From: Prevotella sp.
Lineage (GTDB): Bacteria > Bacteroidota > Bacteroidia > Bacteroidales > Bacteroidaceae
Length of the DNA: 40,849 nucleotides
Assembly (NCBI GenBank): GCA_017413085.1
Contig: JAFPVC010000012.1
Coordinates: forward strand, 1-40,849
Reading direction: 5' to 3'
Under the pieces are notes generated by a model. That model did not search any database and had not been told where the DNA came from. It was given only the letters and a program-made list of their open reading frames with translations. Position numbers and translations under genes: made by a program. Every line of letters starts with the position of its first letter. The stretch's first letter is position 1. Shown here piece after piece: positions 1 through 9,644 of this stretch.

Positions 1-53
1 ACATTCCCACAGATAGCGCATTTGCGCTTGATTTCAACTTTTAATGTAGCCAT
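1..53 (-). CDS. Start of a small protein with a CxxC motif (partial)
   Basis: The first 17 codons of a minus-strand gene that runs off the left edge. The ATG is at 53-51 and the readable part begins MATLKVEIKRKCAICGN. A lysine-rich stretch followed by Cys-x-x-Cys suggests a metal-binding knuckle, but this is too short to assign a family. It lies downstream of dnaK on the same strand, past dnaK's probable terminator, so it is probably a separate transcript. Confidence 0.5.
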   Translation of the reverse strand, partial: MATLKVEIKRKCAICGN

Positions 54-192
54 CTTTTACCGTATATCAAATTAAGTTCCCACAAGGGGATATTAGGGAC
101 ACCACGTCTAAAGTTAAGTGACGTGCCAAATCTGTGACAAGAATACGGTAAAACTTGATAAAAGTCCGAAAATCCAACAAAATTTAACAAAA

Positions 193-227
193 CAAGAAAT
201 CCGTGCAACTCACTGAGCTACACGGAC
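193..227 (-). terminator. Probable dnaK terminator hairpin
   Basis: Arms TCCGTG (200-205) and CACGGA (221-226), extended inward by CTC/GAG pairs, form a hairpin just past the dnaK stop. On the minus strand it is followed by a T-rich stretch (TTTCTTGTTTTG). Confidence 0.55.
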
Positions 228-271
228 TTCCTTATATATTCTTATTTTTGTTTATCGATTCTTATGGCGAT

Positions 272-2209
<1,938 letters not shown>

Positions 2210-2334
2210 AGTTTTTTTTCCTTTCTTTATTTTTTTGTTTTTTTTATTCGTTTGAGATTTGCTCTCGCCTCTCGCCATAGTATTTTGCAACCACCGTGCC
2301 ACCCGTTTTCCATACATGCAAAACGGTGTCAACC

Positions 2335-2360
2335 GTGACATTGTGGCAGTCACATGTCAC
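2335..2360. promoter_or_regulatory. Inverted repeat upstream of dnaK, possible operator
   Basis: GTGACAT (2335-2341) and ATGTCAC (2354-2360) are exact inverted arms 12 nt apart, about 125 bp upstream of the dnaK start and downstream of the preceding gene's terminator. A further GGTGTCAACC stretch lies beside them. Role is inferred from position only. Confidence 0.3.
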
Positions 2361-2412
2361 TCCCGTATGCCAAAACGCTCTTCTGCTTCTCTCTTCCAAG
2401 CATGTAAAACAG

Positions 2413-2454
2413 AAAAAGGTTGGACTCCTTATATTGGGGAGTCCAACCTTTTTT
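2413..2454. terminator. Strong bidirectional terminator between the peptide gene and dnaK
   Basis: AAAAAGGTTGGACTCC (2413-2428) pairs perfectly with GGAGTCCAACCTTTTT (2438-2453), a 16-bp stem with a 9-nt loop. A/T runs on both ends let it work in either direction. It closes the minus-strand operon that ends in the 60-residue peptide gene. Confidence 0.9.
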
Positions 2455-2502
2455 CCGTTATCTTTGGTTCTGCGAAATCGCCTATATGTCATTGTGGGAC
2501 TG

Positions 2503-2685
2503 TCACCAGCCCATGCTGTCATCCCAGCCGCCGGCTTCCTTGGCGCGGGGTTGCTCGTGACCGCCACTAACCACTGGGTCGATGCCGGCATCGCTTTCTG
2601 CTTCGGTGATGGTACCTGCCATCAGCTGTGACATGCTGCCCAGTTCTAACACTTCTATTGAGGGATACTTATATTCTTTTTTCAT
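2503..2685 (-). CDS. 60-residue peptide, MKKEYKYPSIEVL family (copy 1)
   Basis: A short soluble-looking peptide without a signal sequence. Its first 13 residues, MKKEYKYPSIEVL, are identical to those of the 55-residue peptide at 15333-15500. The rest diverges and ends in a Gly/Trp/Asp-rich tail (RAKEAGGWDDSMGW). Like its paralogue it is the last gene after a large surface-protein gene, and it is followed by a strong terminator. A C-terminal remnant of a third copy lies at 34550-34600. The constant N-terminus with a variable C-terminus suggests a leader-plus-core layout or a conserved interaction site, but no modification enzyme is nearby. Function unknown; the reading is supported by recurrence rather than by a known family. 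Confidence 0.7.
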   Translation of the reverse strand: MKKEYKYPSIEVLELGSMSQLMAGTITEAESDAGIDPVVSGGHEQPRAKEAGGWDDSMGW

Positions 2686-2703
2686 TTTTCAAATTATTTT
2701 AGC

Positions 2704-2792
2704 CCTACCCACACCCTCCCCGGTAGGGAGGGGACCATTCGGGAACACGTTGCGTAGCGGCTCCCTCCCTACAGGGGAGGGCGGGGGGTGAG
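2704..2792. repeat. GC-rich CCCTCCC/GGGAGGG hairpin repeats
   Basis: The gap between the large surface-protein gene and the peptide gene holds two short inverted repeats: CCCTCCC (2714-2720) with GGGAGGG (2726-2732), and CTCCCT with AGGGGAGGG around 2761-2781. A related hairpin, CCTCCCCAAGGGGAGG, occurs near 19882-19897. They look like a dispersed extragenic repeat and could attenuate or stabilise the transcript ahead of the peptide gene. Confidence 0.55.
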
Positions 2793-2794
2793 GC

Positions 2795-5700
2795 TTATTC
2801 TACTACTACCGTATTACCATTATGTATATACATACCTTTCTTCGACGGTTTGCCGCTGAGGCGGATGCCGCTTACGGTGTGCCATCCAGAAAGTGAAGAG
2901 TGAGGAGTGAAGAGTGAAGAATCAGCTGCCGCCTCATTTATTCCTGTGGCTACCTCGTCCTCACCGAAGTCGATGACCATGTTAGTGATGCCCTTGGCGG
3001 CGGCAGCACCCCCGTTTATCTTGAAGTATGCGCGGCATACACCGAGGGTTACGTTCTCGTCAGGCCAGAGCAGTTTATTGGCAGAGCCAAGGTACAGGCT
3101 ACTCTTGTCATTGGCGGCAAGGTTTACCGTGTTGTATGTGCCCACGAAACTTACCGTGCCGTTCTGACTGGTAACAGGCACAGGTGTCTCGCTGCTAACG
3201 GTCATGTTGCTGAATACGGGGCAGTAGATGTCATACTCGTAGGGTGCGAGGTCGTATCCGTCGGGCTTCGTCCACTTTATGATGTAAGGCACACCTGCTG
3301 CAAGTTCCGTCACGGCATCGCCGAAGCTAAGATGGAGTGTCCCGTCCTCTACGTATGCGTTGCTTAATGTCCGTGCCGTTGCTCCATGAAGCGGGCTGTC
3401 CTCATCAGTCAGGTCAACGCTGAATGGCAGACAAATGGTGTTCCACATGCCATCCTTGTAGAGTTTGCGGCCATAGAGTGCGACGTTCTTGCCAGCGCCG
3501 GTGTTAGCGGCAACGATGGCGGCGTTCGCAGTACCTTTATCATGGAGGGCGAAGGCGGGCACGGCGCCGTCATTATCGGTAAAGTCGTAATAACAGTAGG
3601 AAAGCGTTGACTTGTCATATATGCTATAGCCTACGTCTGCGGTGCGGAGTACTCCATCGATGACGATGTTACAGTCGGCATAATAGTTATGGTCGAGGGT
3701 CGCATCATTGCTTCTACCGCCCGTGATTGCAGCGATCTGAAGATCCGAGTTTCCGCTAATGTTGACGCGATATGCGAGATTGTGGCTCAGGGTTCCGCCT
3801 ATTTCACTATTTTTAGACTTACCAATCGTACCTGCTATACCACCATAGTAACTGAAATCTACATCAGTCAGGACAAGGGTAGCGGAACTGGTACAATGGC
3901 TGATTTTATAGTCTTCGCCATTGCTATTAAAACGACCTACGATGCCGCCAACATATCTCCCAGAACCTTGAATAGTGACGCTACTGGTGACATGACAGTT
4001 GGTGATGGAACCGTCACGCATGAAGGCTGCGATGCCGCCTAAATCGGAAGAACCGACAATGTTAGTGTCATCAAGGGTGAGATTCTTCACTGTGCCTCCA
4101 CTTGCCCATCCAAACAGGCCTAACACGCTAGCATTGGGCTTATAGATGCGGATACCGCTGATGGTATGGCCGCAGCCGTCGAAAATGCCTTCGAAAGAGC
4201 CGTGACCATTGCCATCGTTAATAGGTGTATAGTTACTGTCTCCTTCGCCGTCTCCGTCATTGTCGATGGTCAGGTCGTTGGGATTGAAAGCAATGTCGTT
4301 GCCCAATTTGAAATACATTCCAGTGACGCCATAATGCCAGGAGAGGAATCCCAAAAAGTCGAGTCCCTCGGTAGTAGTGATGATGAAGGGATTTTCCTCA
4401 CTGCCGTCGGCTCCGTTGTCAACGTTCAACACATCGGAATCATTGATTGTTACCGCGCCGATGGCATCAGCAGAGACGGTGAACCTGTAGTATTTCGTGG
4501 TGATGGGAATGTTGGTACTGTAGCTGGGGAGGTCGAAGGTACCGTTGTCGCTGGAGTAATTGTAGTATTTCCAGTTGGTTCCTTCTTTAATTTTGAAAGC
4601 CACCTTCTCTGTGGCTCCGATATAGAACTGTCCGTTGTACGTGCCTCCATTGTCCGTGTCTTTGATGGATGTGTTGCGACTTGTGTTGGTTAAGGTGAGT
4701 TTGTCGGTGTAGTTGAAAGGCAGGGCGTAGCGTGCGCCGTTGATGTCGCCGCCGCCGGCACCCACATTAGTGGCATTTTCCACGCCACCAACGGTACAGT
4801 TCATGTAGTAGTTGCGACATGGGTAGTAGTCGGAAAAGCCGATAATGGCACCATGGGTATTGTCCTCTGTGGCAGGGATGTTGACGCCAACGGCGAAATT
4901 GTCGGTCAGGGTTCCTCCATAAGAGTACTTACCCACGATGCCACCACAGTTTTTGACTGTCGTACCCGTAGCGGCGGTGATGGTGGCGGTGCTGATGCAG
5001 TTGCTTACTGTACCATTCGAATATTCGCCCACGATACCACCACAGTCTTCGACTGTAGTGCCAGTGGCGACGATGGTAGCTGCGCTGGTGCAGCGGCTGA
5101 TGGAATTACCACTACCACTAAAACTACCTGTTATGCCGCCAACTCTTTCGGAATTGGCACAGAGGGTGACGGTGGAGGTGACGTGGCAGTTGTCTATGGT
5201 GCCAGAGCTACTGCCTGCTATGCCGCCAACACAATAATTGCCTTCAATGCGAGTGTCGGTGACGGTGAGATTCTTGATGGTACCTCTGTTTTCAGCGAAA
5301 ATACCCACATCACCATCACGACAGATGCGGATGCCACTGATAGTGTGGTCGTTGCCGTCGAAAACACCACTAAAGCGGTATCCGGAGAACATACCAATAG
5401 GAGTGAAATTGCTTTCCCCCTCGGCGAGGCCGTCGTAGCCGTAGGTGAGGTCGTTGTCGAGACGGAAGTGCGTACCGGCATAGGTTTCACCGTTATTGTT
5501 CGCCTCTGCGGCCAACTTGTTGAAGTCGGCTTCGTTGGCAATGATGTAGGGGCTCTGCTCGGTGCCGTCGCCCTGCCAGTATTTGACCACATTGAAACCT
5601 GCCGACTTGGAGCCAGTGTTAGGGCTAATACCAGTGAGGGCGATGGTGTAGTTGCCCAGGGCGGTGGCTGCGGATACGGTGTCGCCCTGAGCATTCATTA

Positions 5701-6451
5701 TGGTCGTGGTGTAATGGATTCCTTTTACGAGTTCAACATGGATGTAATCATCAAATAACCAGGCGGATGGCGTAGGCACAATATCGTTGCCGTTCTTATA
5801 CATGTATTCGCCACGCACTCCGGAGATGTCGCTTTGGCTGAGGTCGTAGGCCTTATAGCCACGGAACTTGAACTCCCGTATGGCGAGCTTTTCCTGGCTG
5901 TTCGGTTTGAAGAACCTGAGGCGGAAATACTTGTAGTATTTGTGTTTGTTGTTGTAAACGGAAAACTCTTTACTCACCTCGGTTTTGAGGACGTCGGTAT
6001 TCTCGTTTGCAAGAAAAACCCACTCGTCATCCTCGTTTGCCTTGGCATCGAGTTCCCAATTGACGGGTGAATGATATTCAAAGCCGCTTACGTGGTGCCG
6101 AGCCAGCAAGTAGCCTGTGGGACAGACTGGTTCTGAAGTTTGGAACGTAATATCAATTCTCGGCACCGTCATGTCGGAGACTTCGCTCCAATTTATACAA
6201 GTATATTCAGAGTCGTTGCTGGAGAACATATTCTTCAGCGGACATAGGCTGAGGGTTTGGGGTCCGGAGATCTTGGTATATATTCCAGTGATGTATTCCT
6301 GCGCCGCAGCGTTGGCGGCGAACCCCAGGAACAACACGACGACAGCAATGCTGCGGAGGGAGGTATTCTGCAGCATCACGATCCATCGTTTCCTTCTACT
6401 TTGCTGCGTCATCGTCGCAGCCTCTTTGATAGTGTTGGTTTCTGTAATCAT
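2795..6451 (-). CDS. Large GLUG-type exported surface protein
   Basis: Up to 1218 residues. The N-terminus has a long basic region and then a signal sequence (about residues 26-51, ending ANAAAQ). The true start may be Met14 (ATG at 6412) or Met26, since Met1 has no clear ribosome site. A discoidin (F5/8 C)-like segment (about 95-200) is followed by two related blocks (about 290-560 and 680-960). Each block runs from NP(Y/F)II-type entry strands through FDG-x-x-HTISGIRI to several GLUG-like GGI(A/V)G repeats, suggesting an internal duplication and a beta-helix fold. The C-terminal 230 residues, ending WHTVSGIRLSGKPSKKGMY, are shared with the next gene upstream and resemble tails on Prevotellaceae surface proteins, perhaps for type IX-like sorting. 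A 7-nt repeat interrupts the tail coding region. It lies 51 bp after the LRR gene and is probably co-transcribed. Confidence 0.85.
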   Translation of the reverse strand: MITETNTIKEAATMTQQSRRKRWIVMLQNTSLRSIAVVVLFLGFAANAAAQEYITGIYTKISGPQTLSLCPLKNMFSSNDSEYTCINWSEVSDMTVPRIDITFQTSEPVCPTGYLLARHHVSGFEYHSPVNWELDAKANEDDEWVFLANENTDVLKTEVSKEFSVYNNKHKYYKYFRLRFFKPNSQEKLAIREFKFRGYKAYDLSQSDISGVRGEYMYKNGNDIVPTPSAWLFDDYIHVELVKGIHYTTTIMNAQGDTVSAATALGNYTIALTGISPNTGSKSAGFNVVKYWQGDGTEQSPYIIANEADFNKLAAEANNNGETYAGTHFRLDNDLTYGYDGLAEGESNFTPIGMFSGYRFSGVFDGNDHTISGIRICRDGDVGIFAENRGTIKNLTVTDTRIEGNYCVGGIAGSSSGTIDNCHVTSTVTLCANSERVGGITGSFSGSGNSISRCTSAATIVATGTTVEDCGGIVGEYSNGTVSNCISTATITAATGTTVKNCGGIVGKYSYGGTLTDNFAVGVNIPATEDNTHGAIIGFSDYYPCRNYYMNCTVGGVENATNVGAGGGDINGARYALPFNYTDKLTLTNTSRNTSIKDTDNGGTYNGQFYIGATEKVAFKIKEGTNWKYYNYSSDNGTFDLPSYSTNIPITTKYYRFTVSADAIGAVTINDSDVLNVDNGADGSEENPFIITTTEGLDFLGFLSWHYGVTGMYFKLGNDIAFNPNDLTIDNDGDGEGDSNYTPINDGNGHGSFEGIFDGCGHTISGIRIYKPNASVLGLFGWASGGTVKNLTLDDTNIVGSSDLGGIAAFMRDGSITNCHVTSSVTIQGSGRYVGGIVGRFNSNGEDYKISHCTSSATLVLTDVDFSYYGGIAGTIGKSKNSEIGGTLSHNLAYRVNISGNSDLQIAAITGGRSNDATLDHNYYADCNIVIDGVLRTADVGYSIYDKSTLSYCYYDFTDNDGAVPAFALHDKGTANAAIVAANTGAGKNVALYGRKLYKDGMWNTICLPFSVDLTDEDSPLHGATARTLSNAYVEDGTLHLSFGDAVTELAAGVPYIIKWTKPDGYDLAPYEYDIYCPVFSNMTVSSETPVPVTSQNGTVSFVGTYNTVNLAANDKSSLYLGSANKLLWPDENVTLGVCRAYFKINGGAAAAKGITNMVIDFGEDEVATGINEAAADSSLFTPHSSLSGWHTVSGIRLSGKPSKKGMYIHNGNTVVVE
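2892..2919. repeat. Four-copy 7-nt repeat inside a surface-protein gene
   Basis: AGTGAAG, AGTGAGG, AGTGAAG, AGTGAAG (plus strand). On the coding strand it encodes the low-complexity linker SSLFTPHSSLS just before the WHTVSGIRL tail. The unit length is not a multiple of three, so unit gain or loss changes frame. Confidence 0.9.
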
Positions 6452-6502
6452 ATTGCTTAATGTTTTGGAATTTTATAACCGAGTAAAACCACTTTAACAT
6501 TA

Positions 6503-8599
6503 TCATTCTACTACTACCGTCTTGCCGTTGTGGATATACATGCCCTTCTGCGACGGTTTGCCGCTGAGGCGGATGCCGCTGACGGTATGCAATCCTGAAA
6601 GTGAAAAGTGAGGAGTGAAGAGTGAAGAATCAGCTGCCGCCTCATTTATTCCTGTGACCACCTCGTCCTCATCGCCGAAGCCGATGACCATGTTTGTTAT
6701 GCCTTTGGCACCAGCGGCATCTTCAGCCACCTGCGTACCGTTCAGGGTGAAGTGTGCGCGGAAGGCATTCAACTGAACGTCCTCGTCAGGCCAGAACAGT
6801 TTGTTGGCAGAGCCAAAGTAAAGCACCGACCTGTTGTTTGCCGCAAGTGTCACCGGGTCATAGTTGCCAATGAACGACACCTTGCCGTCCTCGCTGGTTA
6901 CGGCTGTCGGGGCAGTGTCGTCTATGGTCACATGGTCGAAAACGGGATTTTCAATGTTTGCCAAGCCACCAGAAGCCTTTTTCACTATATATGGTTTCCC
7001 CGCCTCTATGGCTGTTGCGTCCTTGAAGTTCAAGTAGAGTGTGTTACCGTTGATGCCTGTCTTATGCCCGTTGTACTCTGTGTCGGTGTCCAGTTCCTTC
7101 ACTGTGAACCCGTAAAGCGGTGTTCCACTAAGACTGGTAAGTGAGAATGGTAGGCACAGCGTATTCCATTTGTCGTCTAAATATAACGTGCGATCTGTAA
7201 GTTTCACGTCAAGCAGCGAATGGTCACATGCAGTTATATCAGCACTGTTAACGGCATCATCATAAAGTTCTAATTCCCATCTTGCATAAAGTGTGGTATC
7301 ACCATTTACAACATCGGTACTGAAATCCCATAGTTCAGTACAACCCGCATCTTTATACCAACCTTTAAACGCAAATCCGTTCTCTATTGGGGCATCAGGC
7401 TCCGTCACCCTGCCATTGCTCCATTGTATAGTCTGCGACTCTGGTGCCGTACCATGACCATTAGCATTGAAGGTGACAGTGGATGTGCTGTGCCAGTGCT
7501 CGTAAAAATTAGCAGACACGCCATTCTTCCAACCATCCCCCTTTGGTAATGCATCCCACTGTTCCTTGGTTCCATCGAAATAAAGGTCTTCCAAATTCAT
7601 GCAAAACGAAAAAGCCTGTTTACCTATCTCTGTCAGCGTGGGATTGATATTCACAGTCCGAAGCGAGCCATAGTTCTTAAAATCATAATCTTGAATTTTA
7701 TAGACATGATTTAAGGTAAGTATTTCAACACTGTATTTTTCCCAATTTTTAGTCTTGATAACCTGTTTGTCTTTATAGTTATCCCAGAAGTTGTCGCGAG
7801 GCACGCAGTCGATAGTCAGGTTTCCGTCTTTCAGCACCCAGTAAAGGCAGTCGCCATTGTAAATCATGTTTGTATGCTCTGACTCAACCCAAGCGTCGCC
7901 ACACCAACCGAGAGAACCGTCGGAGCAGTTTATAACAATATCCGGAGAGTGGTGATATCTGGTATATTCCCATGCAGACATAGAGCCGGGATAGTTAATA
8001 GTACAATAAGAACCAATTTTCGCAAAAGCCTCATAACCTATGGTAGCAGATTTATCAAAAGTTGCCCCGATAAAATTGTTGCAACCCTCAAATGCATGGC
8101 TTCCCACGGATATAACGCTGGGCATTATTAATCCACTAATACCTGTCCCTTGAAATGTATAGTCAGGAATTGTTGTTACGGAAGCAGGGAGACTAGATCG
8201 AACATGACCACCTTCAGCGATAACCGTAATAAATCTGAGATTCGCACATCCTTTTAGCAATGGCATCACATCGACAAGGCTCTCGTAATAAAAGAACATA
8301 CTCTCAAGTGCTGTAAAGTCACAAAAATTCATGCCAGAGAATCCAATTACCTTAGCTCCATCTATAGCATCAGGGATGGTAATTTTGGAAATAGCGTCCT
8401 TGTCGCCAGTATAACCACTAATATAGCATTGCGTACCATCTGTATTTTTAAAAAAAGTCCAGCAATCCGTGTCATCTGCCTGCACCGTTGCCGCAGTCAT
8501 AGCCAACAGCATAACGAGCAGCGTCATTGCCGTGCGCCTAACGCGACATGAGCATGAGGTTACAGACGCAGATAATCCTTCTGTAATGTTTGTTTTCAT
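6503..8599 (-). CDS. BspA-like leucine-rich-repeat surface protein
   Basis: 698 residues from the ATG at 8599 (MKTNITEGL...); the frame is open for 13 more codons, but these come before an obvious export signal. The signal segment is MTLLVMLLAMTAATVQA (about 25-41). Residues 60-350 carry BspA/LRR_5-type repeats (VISVGSHAFEGCNN, LTEIGKQAFSFCMNLEDLYF). These are followed at about 374-442 by a Listeria-Bacteroides (InlB B-type) repeat containing FKGWYKDAGCTELWDF. The last 250 residues match the C-terminal region of the downstream GLUG protein, including the 7-nt repeat and the SGIRLSGKPSQKGMYIHNGK end. Likely cell-surface adhesion or binding. It starts 27 bp after folK-TPR and precedes the GLUG gene by 51 bp. 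Confidence 0.85.
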   Translation of the reverse strand: MKTNITEGLSASVTSCSCRVRRTAMTLLVMLLAMTAATVQADDTDCWTFFKNTDGTQCYISGYTGDKDAISKITIPDAIDGAKVIGFSGMNFCDFTALESMFFYYESLVDVMPLLKGCANLRFITVIAEGGHVRSSLPASVTTIPDYTFQGTGISGLIMPSVISVGSHAFEGCNNFIGATFDKSATIGYEAFAKIGSYCTINYPGSMSAWEYTRYHHSPDIVINCSDGSLGWCGDAWVESEHTNMIYNGDCLYWVLKDGNLTIDCVPRDNFWDNYKDKQVIKTKNWEKYSVEILTLNHVYKIQDYDFKNYGSLRTVNINPTLTEIGKQAFSFCMNLEDLYFDGTKEQWDALPKGDGWKNGVSANFYEHWHSTSTVTFNANGHGTAPESQTIQWSNGRVTEPDAPIENGFAFKGWYKDAGCTELWDFSTDVVNGDTTLYARWELELYDDAVNSADITACDHSLLDVKLTDRTLYLDDKWNTLCLPFSLTSLSGTPLYGFTVKELDTDTEYNGHKTGINGNTLYLNFKDATAIEAGKPYIVKKASGGLANIENPVFDHVTIDDTAPTAVTSEDGKVSFIGNYDPVTLAANNRSVLYFGSANKLFWPDEDVQLNAFRAHFTLNGTQVAEDAAGAKGITNMVIGFGDEDEVVTGINEAAADSSLFTPHFSLSGLHTVSGIRLSGKPSQKGMYIHNGKTVVVE
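6600..6627. repeat. Four-copy 7-nt repeat inside the LRR surface-protein gene
   Basis: AGTGAAA, AGTGAGG, AGTGAAG, AGTGAAG: the same array, copy number and position relative to the C-terminal tail as at 2892-2919. It encodes SSLFTPHFSLS. Confidence 0.9.
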
Positions 8600-8665
8600 A
8601 TTCTTTAGGTTTGAGGTGAGGGATAGAAATCCCCACAAATTAAACTATAAAACCCTGATTCCTTC

Positions 8666-9619
8666 TTAATATGCCATATCCGTCAGGCCAAGGTTTTCTA
8701 TTATTCCGTGCAACATATTTTCGGTCTGCCTCAGCCGTGCCGTCTGTTGCGACGTGGCAGTGTTGACATTGGCCCTGTATTGCTCTTTGGCCTCGGTAAA
8801 CAGATTGGCAACCTCTTCCGTTGCACCCTGCGTAAAGTAATGCGCAAAGGCATCATGGAAAAGCACGTCGCCCTTGTCGTTGCCGCTGACGAGCGGCAGG
8901 GTCTGCTCATAATACTTGATAGCCTCACGGTATCGCTCCAGCCTGAAGAGGCTCTCGGCACACGAATACGCATAGACGGCCTGCTCCATCGGAGAATATA
9001 CCTTCATGTCGGGCAGACTGCTGCTCAGGTAGCGTGCAGCCTCCTCATAGTGCATCTCCTTGTAGTAGCTCATGCCGAGATATGCAATGAAACGCGGATT
9101 GAGGCTGTAGTGCTTGTTCAGTTGTTCAAAGGCCAGTATGCTCTCGTGATACTTTCCGCCCTGATAATATTCTATTGCCTTTCCGAGCAGTTCCTTGTCG
9201 TCTTCGCTGGCATGGACGGCAAGCGTGGCTACTGACAACAGCAACACCGCCACGACGCGCATGGCATACCTCAGCAGTCTCAGTATGTAAGGTCTGTTCC
9301 AGTCGTCAAGGTGATGCCGTGTACCGCCATACTGCATCAGGTCAATATCCATTGCCACCCTGCCGGCCTTGCGAAGCTCTGCACTGTCGCCCAGTTGCTG
9401 TTCCAACTGTTTCAGTTGGCTTCTCAGTTCCGCCTCATCCATTTCGGTGGAAAACTCTGCCAGCATGTTCGAGTAGATGCCCTCACCGGGACATGCCGGC
9501 GACGTAAGCGTGCGAGTGAACCTTATGCCTGGAAACGACAACCGCAACAGTCCCCTTGCAAGGACCATCTGCCTTTTACCGTCTGTGTTGCTGCCTATCG
9601 AAACTAATACTTTCTTCAA
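8666..9619 (-). CDS. folK: FolK (HPPK) fused to an exported-type TPR protein
   Basis: 317 residues in one frame. Residues 1-117 match the short Bacteroidetes form of 6-hydroxymethyl-7,8-dihydropterin pyrophosphokinase (folate synthesis): SIGSN near the start, YSNMLAEF, and the metal-binding pair in RVAMDIDLMQYG (Asp91 and Asp93). It ends at DDWNRPYI-LRLLR, as free FolK proteins do. The frame then runs without a stop into MRVVAVLLLSVATLAVHA, a typical signal peptide starting at Met120 (ATG at 9262), followed by about four TPR-like helical pairs (YYQGGKYHESILAFEQL and similar). A cytoplasmic enzyme joined to an export signal is odd. Either the FolK stop was lost in this strain, or Met120 is used as an independent start, or a base error hides two adjacent genes. 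Confidence 0.8.
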   Translation of the reverse strand: MKKVLVSIGSNTDGKRQMVLARGLLRLSFPGIRFTRTLTSPACPGEGIYSNMLAEFSTEMDEAELRSQLKQLEQQLGDSAELRKAGRVAMDIDLMQYGGTRHHLDDWNRPYILRLLRYAMRVVAVLLLSVATLAVHASEDDKELLGKAIEYYQGGKYHESILAFEQLNKHYSLNPRFIAYLGMSYYKEMHYEEAARYLSSSLPDMKVYSPMEQAVYAYSCAESLFRLERYREAIKYYEQTLPLVSGNDKGDVLFHDAFAHYFTQGATEEVANLFTEAKEQYRANVNTATSQQTARLRQTENMLHGIIENLGLTDMAY

Positions 9620-9644
9620 TTCCTGTTACGTAATAATGGTCTTG

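Noticed and set aside
2503-2685. Bacteriocin or modified-peptide (RiPP) cluster
   Set aside because: The peptide has a constant start and variable end, but no modification enzyme, peptidase or dedicated exporter is adjacent.
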